From the NCBI RefSeq assembly GCF_019599275.1, contig NZ_JAHZTD010000005.1:46840-110839 (forward strand): a DNA stretch of 64,000 nt. The letters are read 5' to 3'. The stretch is from Hymenobacter sp. HSC-4F20 (GTDB lineage Bacteria > Bacteroidota > Bacteroidia > Cytophagales > Hymenobacteraceae). The translations under genes and the position numbers were made by a program. Positions 8,296 to 16,411 of this stretch are shown here, one piece after another. Below the pieces are notes generated by a model that had not been told where the DNA came from, searched no databases, and saw only the letters and a list, made by a program, of their open reading frames with translations. How positions within the stretch are numbered: position 1 is the stretch's first letter; every line of letters starts with the position of its first letter.

Positions 8296-10077
8296 TTAAC
8301 GCCCGCCAAACAGCCGCCGGAAGAAGCCGCCGCGCCGCTTGGGCTTGGTTTTGACTTTTACCTTGGTAGGCGTGCTAACGGTAGTAGGTGGTCGTGGGGT
8401 AGCTGGCCGGGGTGTGGGGCGCACGGGTGGCGCAGTGGGCTGGGTGGTGGCCGGGGACGGGGTAGCAACGGGCGGGGTTCCCGGCGCGGGCGGCGCGGCC
8501 TGGGCTACCACTACCTCGGCGGCGCGGCCGGTAGTGCGTACGGAAATCGGCCGGCTCTCATTGTGCAGCCTGTCGAAGGCGGTAAGGTAGTAGGCGTAGC
8601 CGCGGCCGGCGCGGGCCGTGGTGTCCGTGAACGTGAGGGGGCGGCCGGGCTGGGGCCGGACGAGGGCCAGCAGGTTGCGTGGGTCGTCGGGGGTAGGCGT
8701 CTGGTCGTCGGCGAAGCGGTAGAGGGCGTAGTAGGCAGCCTCGTCGCCATCAGCGGCGGCGGGGCCGGGCTGCCAGCTCAGGCGGGTGGCGGCGGCCCCG
8801 GTTGCCGCGGTCAGGTTCTGGGCCGGGCGCGGGGGCACGGCATCCAGCCAGGGCATGGTGGGCACCAGCGCGGGGTAGTGAAACTCGTGCTGCCGCAGGG
8901 AGTCGGTGGTGTTCAGCACGTTCGCCATCAACGACTTCGAGCTGAAGAATACGCTACCCCCTACTTCCGTCGGGAAGGTGCGGTTCAGGCGCACCTGCCG
9001 GGGCAGCTCGCGCGGGTTGCGCCACACCGTATCCGACTTTGTGCTTTCCGACATGCGGTAGGCCCCGTGCCCGATGTAGAGGTGGCGGCCGTTGCTGTTG
9101 CGGGCCCACCACTCCACCAGCACCGGGTACTGCGCTACCTTAAAACCGGTGCTCCAGTACAGCTGGGGCAGCACGTAGTCTACCCAGCCCTGGCGCAGCC
9201 ACTCCAGGGCGTCGGCGTACAGGCCGTCGTAGCCCTGGAAGGCTTTGGTGGCCGAGCCGTTGGGGTCAGAGGTTTGGTTACGCCACACGCCGAAGGGCGA
9301 GATGCCGAACTTCACCCAGCGCTTGGTGTGCTGAATAGTATCGTGCAGGTCCCGAATCAGCGTGTTCACGTTCTGCCGGCGCCAGTCGGCCAGCTTGAGG
9401 TTATCGGGGTTGAAGCGGGCGAAGGCGTCTTCGTCGTGAATGACCTGCCCGGCCTCGGGGTAGGGATAGAAGTAGTCGTCGAAGTGAACCCCATCAATGT
9501 CGTAGCGGCGCACCACGTCCAGGATTACCTCGCTGATGTAGTTGCGCACTTCGGGCAGGCCGGGGTTGTAGAGCAGCTTGCCCGAGTAGCGCAGAAACCA
9601 CTCGGGATGTTTGCGGTAAGGGTGGTTGGAAGCCAGCCGCCGCGTCACGGTGTCCATGGTGGCGCGGTAGGGGTTAAACCAGGCGTGAAACTCCATGCCG
9701 CGGTTGTGGGCTTCCTCAATCAGGAAGGGCAATGGGTCGTAGAAGGGTGCGGGGGCCTTGCCCTGCTGCCCGGTCAGCCACTTGCTCCAGGGCTCCAGGT
9801 TGCTCTGGTAAAACGCATCGGAGGCGGGCCGCACCTGCACGAACACGGCATTGATGCCGCTGCGCTGGTGGTCATCGAGCATGCGGCGGTACTCGCGGCG
9901 CTGCTGCTCCGGGGTGAGGCCGCGGCTGCTGGGCCAGTCAATATTCTCCACGGTAGCAATCCAGACGCCCCGCAGCTCCCGCTTGGGCGGCACGTCGGCG
10001 GCCCGGGCAGCCGTCAGCCAGTGGATACTCAGAACAAAAACAAACAGAAAGCGGCCGGGGGCAAGTAATCGGAACAT
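8296..10077 (-). CDS. GHL10/DUF187-type glycosidase with FnIII-like domain
   Basis: 593 residues. After a signal peptide (ends near A-R-A-A-D) comes R-E-L-R-G-V-W-I-A-T-V-E-N-I-D-W-P, the start of the glycosyl hydrolase-like 10 family (YngK/DUF187), followed by G-I-N-A-V-F-V-Q-V-R-P-A-S-D-A-F-Y and Y-D-I-D-G-V-H-F-D-D-Y-F-Y-P-Y, the acidic catalytic-type loop of a TIM barrel. Residues about 410-520 look like a fibronectin type III module. The tail is Pro/Thr-rich and ends in a very basic stretch (K-V-K-V-K-T-K-P-K-R-R). It probably cleaves a wall-like or extracellular glycan. ATG at 10077 is preferred over GTG codons at 10080 and 10083 because a -7-like box lies five bases upstream of it. Confidence 0.85.
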   Translation of the reverse strand: MFRLLAPGRFLFVFVLSIHWLTAARAADVPPKRELRGVWIATVENIDWPSSRGLTPEQQRREYRRMLDDHQRSGINAVFVQVRPASDAFYQSNLEPWSKWLTGQQGKAPAPFYDPLPFLIEEAHNRGMEFHAWFNPYRATMDTVTRRLASNHPYRKHPEWFLRYSGKLLYNPGLPEVRNYISEVILDVVRRYDIDGVHFDDYFYPYPEAGQVIHDEDAFARFNPDNLKLADWRRQNVNTLIRDLHDTIQHTKRWVKFGISPFGVWRNQTSDPNGSATKAFQGYDGLYADALEWLRQGWVDYVLPQLYWSTGFKVAQYPVLVEWWARNSNGRHLYIGHGAYRMSESTKSDTVWRNPRELPRQVRLNRTFPTEVGGSVFFSSKSLMANVLNTTDSLRQHEFHYPALVPTMPWLDAVPPRPAQNLTAATGAAATRLSWQPGPAAADGDEAAYYALYRFADDQTPTPDDPRNLLALVRPQPGRPLTFTDTTARAGRGYAYYLTAFDRLHNESRPISVRTTGRAAEVVVAQAAPPAPGTPPVATPSPATTQPTAPPVRPTPRPATPRPPTTVSTPTKVKVKTKPKRRGGFFRRLFGGR

Positions 10078-10082
10078 CACCA

Positions 10083-10090
10083 CGAAGGTA
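10083..10090 (-). promoter_or_regulatory. -7-like box (TACCTTCG) for the GHL10 gene
   Basis: On the minus strand TACCTTCG, one mismatch from TAnnTTTG, ending five bases before the ATG at 10077. It predicts a very short or absent 5' leader. Confidence 0.4.
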
Positions 10091-10208
10091 CGAACAGGGA
10101 GGTGGTGAAAGAGGGGGGCCGTGAAAGAGGCGGTGAGTTGGCTGTTCTCCCGGCATCAGCTGAGTAGGCAGCGCAACCAGAACATCAGACTTCCCCTCTC
10201 ACTATTTT

Positions 10209-10838
10209 CTACTCTCCCAGCGCCTCGAAGGGCAGGTCTAGCAAATCGAACTCGTCCCAGCGGTGGTAATCAAAATGCCACCACTCGTGAGGGTAGTTGA
10301 TAAAGCCCTGCCGTTTCATGGCGGCCAACAGGATGCTGCGGTTCAGGATGATGTGGCTGGGTAACCCGCTGTAGTTAACGTGGGCGGCGGGCGTCAGCTC
10401 GTCGAAGTCTGTGGGCAAAGGCAAGGTCCGGCCGGTGGCTTGCTCCACCAGGCCTACATCCACGGAGCAGCCGCGGTTGTGTTTGGAGCCGCGCCAGGGT
10501 GGGGCCGCGAAAGTTTCATTTTGCACGTGCTCATAGAAGCGCACCGTGGCACTGTAGGGGCGGTACGCATCGTAAACGCACAACCCCAGCCCCTGCCGGG
10601 CCAGCGCGTGCTGTACCCGCTGCAGGGCCTCCGCCACCGGCCGCCGCAGATAGGCCCGGGGCAACGGGTAGAGGGCCTCGCCCAGCAGGTTGCGGGCAGT
10701 GGCGTAGCGGATGTCCAGCACTACATCCGGAATCAGCTCGGTAAGGTCCACCAGTTCCTGCTCCGCACGGGCGGCAACATACTGCTGATACTGCTCCACT
10801 GAGCTGATGAGGGGAAGCCCGAACGGGTTGGTTGACAT
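10209..10838 (-). CDS. VanX-type D-Ala-D-Ala dipeptidase (peptidase M15D)
   Basis: 209 residues, the full VanX/DdpX length. The zinc and catalytic residues stand at almost the same numbers as in VanX: Arg93 in D-A-Y-R-P, His120 and Asp127 in S-K-H-N-R-G-C-S-V-D-V-G-L, Glu185 and His188 in H-E-W-W-H-F-D-Y. It hydrolyses D-Ala-D-Ala dipeptide. No signal peptide is seen, so a cytoplasmic site is likely. No vanH/vanA/vanRS neighbours are present, so the likely job is recycling of wall dipeptide, not glycopeptide resistance. Confidence 0.93.
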   Translation of the reverse strand: MSTNPFGLPLISSVEQYQQYVAARAEQELVDLTELIPDVVLDIRYATARNLLGEALYPLPRAYLRRPVAEALQRVQHALARQGLGLCVYDAYRPYSATVRFYEHVQNETFAAPPWRGSKHNRGCSVDVGLVEQATGRTLPLPTDFDELTPAAHVNYSGLPSHIILNRSILLAAMKRQGFINYPHEWWHFDYHRWDEFDLLDLPFEALGE

Positions 10839-10904
10839 GGGGACGCTTCGACCAGGACCGTAACTGGACTTGTACCGAAAGTAGCTCTTACGCTGATAAA
10901 AGCG

Positions 10905-11340
10905 CTACCGTTGCTTTACTCCACAGTACCAGCCGCCGAGCAGCGCCGAGCCTAGCAGCTCACTGCCGCCTCGTAGAATACCTGCCCCCAGCCGCCACCG
11001 GAAGGGTAGCCCCGCGAAGTCGTAGTCGTGCTGGTCGTCGTTAAGCCCCATCCTGGCTGACATAGACGCCGGTGCCAAGCAGAAACTCGACGGGGCGGAC
11101 CTAACCGGTGAGGTAGGCGGTGTCGGGCAGGAAGCCGTAAGCTTGGCCAATCTTACTGTATAGCTCCACGCGGAAGGCCCGGAGCCTGCCGGGCCACCGG
11201 CCGGCAGAAAGAAACTTGCCCCAGGCATCGGGGTGCTGCGCCGCCAGGTAGCGCGGGGCGTGACTCTGCCGGGGTGGTGTAGGTAGCTACGCAGCAGGGC
11301 ATAGTTGGCGGCGCAAGCCGATACCGGCGGCGGAGCAGCT
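10905..11340 (-). pseudogene. Decayed gene of unknown family
   Basis: Protein-like sequence on the minus strand is spread over two frames and broken by stops. One frame reads A-N-Y-A-L-L-R-S-Y-L-H-H-P-G-R-V, then the sense continues in another frame as R-Y-L-A-A-Q-H-P-D-A-W-G-K-F-L-S-A-G and V-E-L-Y-S-K-I-G-Q-A-Y-G-F-L-P-D-T-A-Y-L-T-G, a stop, E-F-L-L-G-T-G-V-Y-V, a stop, and then returns to the first frame as D-D-Q-H-D-Y-D-F-A-G-L-P-F-R-W to a final stop. At least two frameshifts and two stops are needed to join it. Codon use resembles the neighbours, so it appears to be a former resident gene. The family is not recognised. Confidence 0.4.
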
Positions 11341-11350
11341 CAGCTAACAA

Positions 11351-11399
11351 CACGGGCCGGTACCGGGTAGCTTAGCTGGCTACCCGGTACCGGCCCGTG
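11351..11399. repeat. 21-bp perfect inverted repeat
   Basis: Arms 11351-11371 and 11379-11399 are perfect reverse complements (starting CACGGGCCGG), with a 7-base spacer TTAGCTG. There is no T run after it, so it is not a standard intrinsic terminator. It lies between the decayed gene and the small-protein genes. Confidence 0.85.
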
Positions 11400-11446
11400 G
11401 ACCGCAGAGCAAATGGTTAGTCTGCTGCAATCAAGCAGGCGGCGGG

Positions 11447-11680
11447 CTATTCCTGAGCCGACTGTTGAATGTCGGAACGGTCGGATTTGGTTTGGCCGCC
11501 GCCTTCCAAACCGTTGGTTTGGTCACTGTCGCCGTAGCCGCCCCGGATACCGGCGCCATCATCTTGCGAGAGTTCTTCCTGGGTAGTGGCGGGTTGTTTA
11601 GCGGTTTCGTGCGGGGCCGTGGTGTTGGGCTGGGGGGCTTGCCCGCCGTTCTGCGGGGAGTTGCCTGGCTCGTTTGCCAT
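11447..11680 (-). CDS. Small disordered acidic protein
   Basis: 77 residues starting MANEPGNSPQNGG. It is rich in Gly, Gln, Asp, Ser and Thr, has no hydrophobic core, no Cys and no signal peptide, and is predicted to be disordered (D-D-G-A-G-I-R-G-G-Y-G-D-S-D). It lies 31 bases downstream of a similar small gene, so the two probably form an operon. Small Gly/Gln/Asp-rich proteins like this are common in Hymenobacter-type genomes and some are linked to stress, but no family can be named. The start at 11680 is preferred because the upstream extension looks like read-through of the previous gene in another frame. Confidence 0.55.
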   Translation of the reverse strand: MANEPGNSPQNGGQAPQPNTTAPHETAKQPATTQEELSQDDGAGIRGGYGDSDQTNGLEGGGQTKSDRSDIQQSAQE

Positions 11681-11711
11681 ACTGATGGGAGCGTTAGGGT
11701 GGAATGAAAAG

Positions 11712-12020
11712 TTAGAGTTGGGGTACCTGGCCGGTTTCGCCGCCCGATACACCGGTGCCGGCGCTAATGGAGTTGCCGCCCACGTCGCCGTCCTGGGCGT
11801 TGCCGGGGGCGTCGTAGTTAGGAGCCCCAGACCGGACGCGGGTTCCGCTGATGGCTTGGCCGCCTTCGGTGCCGCCGCTGCCGGAGTTGTCATCGGCGTT
11901 CATGCCGGTATCCTGGCTGCCAGGAAAAATACGGCCTTCCGGCTGGCGGTCGTCCGAAACGGCGTCGGGGCGGTTAGGCAGCGTGCTGGCGTCCAGGGGT
12001 TCTTCGCGAGGAGTGCTCAT
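11712..12020 (-). CDS. Small disordered Gly/Asp-rich protein
   Basis: 102 residues starting MSTPREEPLDAS. The chain is Gly-, Asp-, Asn- and Ser-rich with repeated G-G/S-G turns (N-S-G-S-G-G-T-E-G-G and G-D-V-G-G-N-S-I-S-A-G-T-G), no hydrophobic stretch and no recognisable domain. It is upstream of, and compositionally like, the 77-residue gene, suggesting a co-transcribed pair. Codon bias matches real genes more than the opposite strand does. Function unknown. Confidence 0.55.
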   Translation of the reverse strand: MSTPREEPLDASTLPNRPDAVSDDRQPEGRIFPGSQDTGMNADDNSGSGGTEGGQAISGTRVRSGAPNYDAPGNAQDGDVGGNSISAGTGVSGGETGQVPQL

Positions 12021-12181
12021 GGCGGGTGGTTCTATTAGGATGAAGGATGCGGGCGAGTGGTGCCCGGCTCTGGCTATACGCAAGCCCTGGCCGGGGCGTT
12101 GAGCCCCGGCCGCTGGTAGTCCGGTGGCTTTTTCCCATTTTAGAGGGATTTTTCTGCTGCTATTCCTTTCCTTATCCGCGC

Positions 12182-13027
12182 ATGGCTGCTGCATCTACCC
12201 CCGATTCGTTTCTGCAAAAAACCACCGATGAGCTGCTTTACCTGGTGCAGCACCCCGAGCTGTATCACCCTGCCCTAATCGCCGAAGCTGGGCGGGAACT
12301 ACGGCGGCGCGGGGCCAGCCTACCCAATCCGTCCGCTCCGGAACCAGGGCCACCGCCGGTAGCTATTGAGGAGGAGCCGGCCCGGGCGGGAGCCAGCCGC
12401 TGGTGGCCAGCCGGAGTGCTAGCGGCGGCCGTGCTGGGGCTGGGCTGGTGGGGCCTGCGCTCCTCGTCGGCTCCGAGCACCACACCGGCCGCCAAAGTTG
12501 TTGCCCGGCCGGCCGCGCCCATTGTGCTGGAGGCGGTGAAAGCGGAGCGGCTACCCGATTTTGAGGCAGAGACGGCCGCTCAGGTGGCCGAGTTGCGCCG
12601 GCAGCTGCCCGCCTCCGAGCGCGCCGATACTACTGCCACCGGCCGCTACCTGCGTATGGCCCGGCGTTACTGGCTGGCCGAAAACGCAGCCGTTCACCTC
12701 ACCAAGCAAGCTCGCACCAACGCCGCCACGGGTGTTTTTCCAGGTCAGGTTGACCTCGCGCTGGAACGCATTTCCTGGTTTATGCGCGCCAAAGCCTATA
12801 ACCAGCACCTCACGCCCCTTATGGAGGCTCGTCTGACGCTTATGCAACAAGGCCTGGCGCTGCGCCGCAGCTCCTTGCAAAGCTTTAAGTCGCGCTACGA
12901 GGCAGAATTGACCATGATGGACCCCGGGGAGGAGCGCGTGAATGAGGAAGCTACGGGCTTTGCGGAAGAGCTGCGCGGCCGCTACCAGCGGAAAGAGCCT
13001 ATTCGGGGCAATATCACAGACCTTTAG
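12182..13027 (+). CDS. Single-pass membrane protein sharing an N-terminal motif with the next gene
   Basis: 281 residues from the ATG at 12182. Residues 8-44 form a motif, F-L-Q-K-T-T-D-E-L-L-Y-L-V-Q-H then Y-H-P-A-L-I-A-E-A-G-R-E-L-R-R-R-G, also found at the start of the rhomboid protease downstream. A Pro-rich linker leads to one membrane helix (P-A-G-V-L-A-A-A-V-L-G-L-G-W-W-G-L, about residues 80-97) that is rich in Gly and Ala. The rest (about 110-281) is helical and charged with no known domain. Lack of a signal peptide suggests N-terminus in the cytoplasm and C-terminal part in the periplasm. Family not recognised. Confidence 0.7.
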   Translation: MAAASTPDSFLQKTTDELLYLVQHPELYHPALIAEAGRELRRRGASLPNPSAPEPGPPPVAIEEEPARAGASRWWPAGVLAAAVLGLGWWGLRSSSAPSTTPAAKVVARPAAPIVLEAVKAERLPDFEAETAAQVAELRRQLPASERADTTATGRYLRMARRYWLAENAAVHLTKQARTNAATGVFPGQVDLALERISWFMRAKAYNQHLTPLMEARLTLMQQGLALRRSSLQSFKSRYEAELTMMDPGEERVNEEATGFAEELRGRYQRKEPIRGNITDL

Positions 13028-13135
13028 CCGGGTAGCCCGCAATCCTGTCAGGTGCTGGCGGGCTGGCAGGGTTTATGACGCCGGAGGGCAGCGGCCAAGC
13101 GCTTACGGTACGGGCCGCCGTCTTGCTTTTCGTAC

Positions 13136-13957
13136 ATGCCTGCCCCCGACCCCGCCGCGCTTTTCGCCCAGAAGACCGATGCTGAGCTGCTTTACCTGGC
13201 CCAGCACGCGCCCCACTATCCGGCGGCGGTGGGCCGGGCTGCCGTGCAGGAGCTGCAACGGCGCGGCCTGATTCCAACTGAGCTGCCCGCCCTACCTTCC
13301 ACGCCAGCTCCGGCCCCCGAGCCGGAGCTTACCGCCGCCGGACTACTCTGGGGCACCCTTAAAGGAATTGCATGGCCTCGCCCGGGCTACCGTGTAACTC
13401 CCTTCCTGCTCGGGCTGAACGTGCTGGTGTACTTGGCCATGGCAGCGGCCGGCGTTAGCCTCTGGCACCCCAGCGGCGCCGACCTGATACGCTGGGGCTC
13501 GAACGTCACTTCTCTCACCCCCACCCAGCCCTGGCGCCTGCTCACCAGCTGCTTTCTGCACGGTGGGGTGGCGCATCTGGTTACCAACATGGCCTCGCTC
13601 CTATTTTTGGGGCTGCTCACGGAGCGGTTGGTGGGGGGGCGCCGGTTTTTGACGGGTTACCTGCTCAGTGGTCTGGGGGGCAGCCTGCTTAGCTGGTGGT
13701 GGCACACCCAGGGGCTAAACTCGGTGGGGGCCTCCGGCGCTATCTTTGGCCTCTACGGGCTACTGTTGTGTACGCTCGTCCGGCGGCCAGCCGCTTTTAC
13801 CCGCTCCGAGCGCTACACCGTGCTGCTCTTCGTTCTGTATCTGGTAGCGGGTAGTCTGGCCACGGGCTTACAAACCCACACTACCGATAATGCCGCCCAC
13901 CTGGGGGGGCTGCTGGTGGGTGCAACGTGGGGCCTGCTGGTGCGGCCGCACCGTTAG
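13136..13957 (+). CDS. Rhomboid-family intramembrane serine protease
   Basis: 273 residues. Residues 1-45 carry the motif shared with the upstream gene (L-F-A-Q-K-T-D-A-E-L-L-Y-L-A-Q-H). The rest is a six-helix rhomboid core: L-T-S-C-F-L-H-G-G-V-A-H-L-V-T-N-M (oxyanion/His loop), G-A-S-G with catalytic Ser200, and N-A-A-H-L-G-G-L with catalytic His255. It would cut membrane helices of partner proteins within the inner membrane. It lies 108 bases after the single-pass protein gene on the same strand, which makes that protein a possible substrate or cofactor (inference). Confidence 0.9.
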   Translation: MPAPDPAALFAQKTDAELLYLAQHAPHYPAAVGRAAVQELQRRGLIPTELPALPSTPAPAPEPELTAAGLLWGTLKGIAWPRPGYRVTPFLLGLNVLVYLAMAAAGVSLWHPSGADLIRWGSNVTSLTPTQPWRLLTSCFLHGGVAHLVTNMASLLFLGLLTERLVGGRRFLTGYLLSGLGGSLLSWWWHTQGLNSVGASGAIFGLYGLLLCTLVRRPAAFTRSERYTVLLFVLYLVAGSLATGLQTHTTDNAAHLGGLLVGATWGLLVRPHR

Positions 13958-14069
13958 TTTTACGAAAGAAGCAGAATTATGCAACTCTTTTAACAAAATT
14001 GTGCCTCAGTAGTATTGATCTTACATAAACTGCTACTTTCCTTTCCAGTTACCTAATACTCTGTTTTGT

Positions 14070-14999
14070 ATGAAACATCTGCTACGCTCTTTTTTCGCGG
14101 GAATAAGCCTGTTAGCGGCCACCTCGACGGCCCAGGCACAAACCCCCACGCCCGTTCCCAACGGTACGCTCGATACCTGGGTAGCCCGCAATGCGGCCCG
14201 GGAAATACCTCAGGGCTGGTTTACCACGGAGGATATTCTGGAGCCTTTGGTTGGGCAGCAGCTCCCCGCTATTGGCTTCGTAACCAAATCCACGACGGTG
14301 CACCAGGGCACATTTGCCGCCGAGCTGACCAGCATTGATATCGGCTCGGCTTCTCCCCTCGTACTGCCGGGCATTATTGGTACGGGCACCGATGGCGTAG
14401 CGGGCATTCCGTATACCTCCCGGCCCGCCCGGCTGCAGTTCTGGTACCGCCTCACCGGCGCCGATGCCAAAGCCGATTCGGCTTACGTGGGGGCTATCCT
14501 AGCTCGCAATGTTGGGGGCGAGTCTCAGGTAATTGGCACAAGCGAGGTCCTGCTTGCCCCCGCGGCGGTGTATACGCTGGTCAGCGAGCCTTTTGAGTAC
14601 ACCCCCCTGGGCCTGTCGCCGGACACGCTGCTGGTAGAAGCTCTTTCCGGTATTGCCGATGAGTTGCACGACGGCACCAAGCTGCTCATTGACGACATTC
14701 AGCTGACGGGCAGCATCACGGCCACCCGCAACCCCGCGGCCGAGGCTGCCCTGCAGATTTACCCCAACCCTAGCGCCACGGGCGAGTTTTCCCTGGCCTC
14801 TCTCACCGACGCGACTGTTTCGACGGCTCCCTTCACGGTTACCGACGTTACGGGCCGGGTAGTACTGCGCCAGGACAAAGCGCCGCTCAGCGCCGCCCGC
14901 GGCCGCCTGGTTGACTTGCGCGAGCAGCGCAGTGGCGTGTACCTACTCCAACTGAACACGCCCGATGGCATCCTGACTCGTAAACTGGTTATTCAGTAA
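14070..14999 (+). CDS. T9SS type A sorting-domain protein, secreted, unknown role
   Basis: 309 residues. A signal peptide ends at A-Q-A-Q (about residue 24). Residues 30-215 form a beta-rich domain beginning P-V-P-N-G-T-L-D-T-W, which resembles the PCMD/carbohydrate-binding-like domain of Bacteroidota secreted proteins. The C-terminal 75 residues start I-Y-P-N-P-S-A-T-G-E-F-S and end V-Y-L-L-Q-L-N-T-P-D-G-I-L-T-R-K-L-V-I-Q, a standard type IX secretion sorting domain, so the protein is exported to the surface or medium. It is a lone transcription unit ending in a strong terminator. Confidence 0.85.
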   Translation: MKHLLRSFFAGISLLAATSTAQAQTPTPVPNGTLDTWVARNAAREIPQGWFTTEDILEPLVGQQLPAIGFVTKSTTVHQGTFAAELTSIDIGSASPLVLPGIIGTGTDGVAGIPYTSRPARLQFWYRLTGADAKADSAYVGAILARNVGGESQVIGTSEVLLAPAAVYTLVSEPFEYTPLGLSPDTLLVEALSGIADELHDGTKLLIDDIQLTGSITATRNPAAEAALQIYPNPSATGEFSLASLTDATVSTAPFTVTDVTGRVVLRQDKAPLSAARGRLVDLREQRSGVYLLQLNTPDGILTRKLVIQ

Positions 15000-15018
15000 A
15001 CGCTACCGCTTATATCAG

Positions 15019-15055
15019 GCCCCGCCCCGGACTACTTTCGGGGCGGGGCTTTTTG
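15019..15055 (+). terminator. Intrinsic terminator after the T9SS cargo gene
   Basis: A perfect 10-bp stem GCCCCGCCCC/GGGGCGGGGC with an 11-base loop, followed directly by TTTTT at 15050-15054. Confidence 0.88.
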
Positions 15056-15194
15056 TGCTGCGTACTGGCCGGTAGGTTTGGCCCGGGTGAAAGCTCACTC
15101 CACACCCTCCGGGCAGTCTTCTGGGCTTGGGGCCTCCCGAAGCTGCTGACAGGGCCGGGGCACCTTCGCCGGCAGCCATACGTTGGTAGTTTTC

Positions 15195-15202
15195 TACCTT
15201 GC
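15195..15202 (+). promoter_or_regulatory. -7-like box (TACCTTGC) close to a start codon
   Basis: TACCTTGC keeps the TAnnTT core of the Bacteroidota -7 box and ends six bases before the ATG at 15209. The same TACCTTGC word occurs at 41071, again just before a start codon. Confidence 0.35.
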
Positions 15203-15208
15203 CGCTTC

Positions 15209-16360
15209 ATGGCTATGACTACCCCCGAGGATTCTTCTGCTCTTTCCGGTGCCCCACAGCCAACGTCTCGCTGGCGCCAGGCCGCGGCAGCCCTGGAGCG
15301 CGCCGCCCGGGTGCCCCTGGCTGGCGCCGACGCCCTGTACCGGCTGGGGCGGGAAAACCTGCACTTCACGCTGCCCGTCCTCAACGGGGCCTTCGGCGAC
15401 CAGCTAGCGGCCCGCCACGACCGGCGCGCCATCCGGATGAGCTTCCGCCGCTACAAGGCCGATGTGCCCGTAGCCGACCTTCATGTAACCGCGGCACCCC
15501 CTGGAAAACCACGCAAAACAGTGGTGTTTCTGCACGGACTCATGGGCGACGAAATTATCTGGCAAACCGGCACGGGCTCGGAGGACATTCGCTTTGGGCC
15601 GCGGTTGCAGCGGGAGCTAGGCGTGCACTGCCTGTACGTGCGGTACAACTCCGGCCTGCACATCTCCGAAAATGGCCGCCTGCTCCACCAGTTGCTAACC
15701 GATTTGGTCCAGACGTTTCCGGCCGCCGTGGGCGAGCTAGTGCTGGTAGGCCACAGCATGGGCGGGCTGGTGATTCGCTCGGCGGGCTACTATGCCGGGC
15801 AGGAAGCCACGAAAGCCGCAACTCCTACCCCCGTAACGGCAGGCAACTCTTCCTCCGAAACCTCCGCCTGGCTTCCTCGCCTGCGCGACGTGTTTCTGCT
15901 GGGCGTACCCAACGACGGCTCGTTTCTGGAGCAGAACAGCCACCTCACCTCCCTGATTCTGCGCAAAATCAACCTGTGGCCTACCCGCGCCATCAGCGGG
16001 CTGATTGACAAGCGCAGCAACGGTATCAAGGATTTGCGCTTGGCCCGGCTGGTGGACGAAGACTGGCAGAACGAGCACGCCGACGACCTGTTTCCGCCCC
16101 GGACGGTAGTGCCGCCCTTGCCGGGAGTGCGCTACCATGTGCTGGTGGGCTCTCTGCTGAAAACTGCCAGCTCGGTCCTGCATGAGTACTTCGGCGACGG
16201 GTTGGTGGGCGGTGGCAGTGCCCGGGGCCGCATCTTCCAGGACCCCGCCTCCCCGCCCGACCTGCTTATTACTACCCAGGTGTACTCCCAGCTGCACCAC
16301 GGCACCCTGCTCAGCAGCCCCGAGGTGTACCAGTACCTGCGCGAGCGGGTGGCCGAATAA
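15209..16360 (+). CDS. Alpha/beta hydrolase (esterase/lipase-like)
   Basis: 383 residues. The alpha/beta-hydrolase core starts T-V-V-F-L-H-G-L-M-G-D-E (oxyanion HG) and contains the nucleophile elbow G-H-S-M-G-G-L in L-V-L-V-G-H-S-M-G-G-L-V-I-R-S-A. A later L-L-G-V-P-N-D-G-S-F-L-E resembles the PGAP1/lipase-type loop, and H-H-G-T-L-L near the C-terminus could supply the catalytic His. The first 90 residues are helical and polar, with no signal peptide, so a cytoplasmic enzyme is likely. The ATG at 15209 is chosen over an in-frame ATG at 15053, which lies inside a terminator. Substrate unknown. Confidence 0.85.
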   Translation: MAMTTPEDSSALSGAPQPTSRWRQAAAALERAARVPLAGADALYRLGRENLHFTLPVLNGAFGDQLAARHDRRAIRMSFRRYKADVPVADLHVTAAPPGKPRKTVVFLHGLMGDEIIWQTGTGSEDIRFGPRLQRELGVHCLYVRYNSGLHISENGRLLHQLLTDLVQTFPAAVGELVLVGHSMGGLVIRSAGYYAGQEATKAATPTPVTAGNSSSETSAWLPRLRDVFLLGVPNDGSFLEQNSHLTSLILRKINLWPTRAISGLIDKRSNGIKDLRLARLVDEDWQNEHADDLFPPRTVVPPLPGVRYHVLVGSLLKTASSVLHEYFGDGLVGGGSARGRIFQDPASPPDLLITTQVYSQLHHGTLLSSPEVYQYLRERVAE

Positions 16361-16411
16361 CCTGCTTTTTGTGCGCGGCGTACTGCCTGCGTAGCCTTAC
16401 CCGACCTTCGT

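Noticed and set aside
8284..10068. A 594-codon open frame on the plus strand opposite the GHL10 gene
   Set aside because: It mirrors a well-matched glycosidase gene, is extremely Gly/Val-rich and has no domain; GC-rich DNA often leaves such antisense frames open.
10209..10838. Glycopeptide-resistance cluster around the VanX-type gene
   Set aside because: No ligase, dehydrogenase or two-component genes are near; a lone recycling dipeptidase is more likely.
11465..12038. Plus-strand frames opposite the two small disordered proteins
   Set aside because: They are rich in Gly, Val, Cys and Ala without domains, and the minus-strand versions have more natural composition and starts. Some doubt remains.
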